A DNA stretch of 64,000 nucleotides, taken from assembly GCF_965638725.1 (NCBI RefSeq), contig NC_134951.1:1426001-1490000 (forward strand), written 5' to 3'. Every line of letters starts with the position of its first letter. Position 1 is the first letter of the stretch. This document shows positions 63,393 through 64,000 of this stretch, piece after piece. The notes under the pieces were generated by a model. The model made no database searches and was not told the DNA's origin. It saw only the letters and a program-made list of their open reading frames with translations. A program made the position numbers and the translations under genes. Source of the DNA: Aptenodytes patagonicus (Eukaryota; Chordata; Aves; Sphenisciformes; Spheniscidae).

Positions 63393-64000
63393 GTAAGTAG
63401 AGGTGCCACCAGGACCTGTGGAGGTGTTCAGGTGACCCGCATGGAGCTCGCTGAGGAAGGTGGAAGTAACACACGTGCCAGTTAGTTTGGACATAGGGTG
63501 TTTAATATTTAGATATATTAGTGGATTTTGCCTAGAAAGACTTTTACGGGTTTATTCCTGCCTTATGAAGGCATAAAACTGTGGTAAGCTTTCAGGAAGT
63601 TCCTGTCAGCATCCCTGTCTGTCGCTAGCTCTCAGCTGCAGTGAAATAATCAATTTATGATGGCCGAAAGGAAAGCTTTCTGCACGGTTTTTCCGAAAGA
63701 CAATTTGTATCTCTCTTTCTGTGTGTGTGATGAAGGGCAAAGCTGAAAAAGAAGTTTTTAATTGACTTTTTTTTTCCTTTCTTCTGTTTTAATAAATGTA
63801 ACAAATGCCAAGTCTGACCTTGCTGAGTTTTGTGGGAGGTCGTGAGCCCGCACCCTGGGCGTTCTCCATAGATAATGTGTCTCTCTGCAAAACGTTGCCT
63901 GCTCAAAGCTGGAGGAAGGAGGCGCTTCTCAAGAGTTCTGCTGCTGTGCTCCTTGAAGCCTTTCTTGTTTCTCCCCAGCCGTGCGCTTCTCAGCCAGTGA

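Overview
This is a 64 kb piece of a bird nuclear genome. The evidence is spliced vertebrate genes with small introns, CR1 LINEs as the main interspersed repeat, an avian-type solo LTR, and a very GC-rich, minisatellite-loaded left two thirds. The protein-coding content is KCNK3 (last exon), SLC35F6, CLU, SCARA3, CCDC25 and ESCO2 (first part), read as KCNK3(+) SLC35F6(+) CLU(-) SCARA3(+) CCDC25(-) ESCO2(+). In human, KCNK3-SLC35F6 lie on 2p23 and CLU-SCARA3-CCDC25-ESCO2 on 8p21, so the window carries an ancestral or bird-specific junction between the two blocks at about 16.7-17.0 kb.

Layout. 1-2532: end of a KCNK3 intron filled with a pyrimidine-rich minisatellite and a purine tract. 2533-5.2 kb: KCNK3 final coding exon and long 3' UTR. 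5.2-11.7 kb: intergenic, with a (GGAGA)n tract, old CR1 remnants and a 0.75 kb minisatellite. 11.9-16.7 kb: SLC35F6, six coding exons. 17.0-22.6 kb: CLU on the minus strand, tail-to-tail with SLC35F6; one non-coding and seven coding exons, a heat-shock-type promoter element, a 100-N assembly gap and a ~420 bp (GGGAA)n tract just inside intron 1. 24.3-28.1 kb: one unbroken 1,261-codon frame derived from a retroviral pro-pol region, with no LTRs, gag or env recognised beside it. 28.1-34.1 kb: LTR fragments, two CR1 copies (one split by a solo LTR) and degenerate repeats. 34.5-39.9 kb: SCARA3, six coding exons. 39.9-44.2 kb: TG-rich and 40-bp minisatellites. 44.2-56.9 kb: CCDC25, nine coding exons in much less GC-rich DNA. 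56.9-57.9 kb: divergent CCDC25/ESCO2 promoter area with six NRF1-like palindromes, three CCAAT boxes and two ZNF143-like motifs. 57.9-64.0 kb: ESCO2 5' half, with a CR1 in its second intron.

The genes do not form a pathway: a potassium channel, a lysosomal/mitochondria-linked transporter-like protein, a secreted chaperone, a collagenous scavenger-receptor-like protein, a DNA-sensing membrane protein and a cohesin acetyltransferase. The most interesting item is the long retroviral pol-derived frame between CLU and SCARA3, a candidate for host adoption. A caution is that CLU and SLC35F6 carry small indels in otherwise conserved exons, which more likely reflect residual assembly errors in GC-rich DNA than gene loss.
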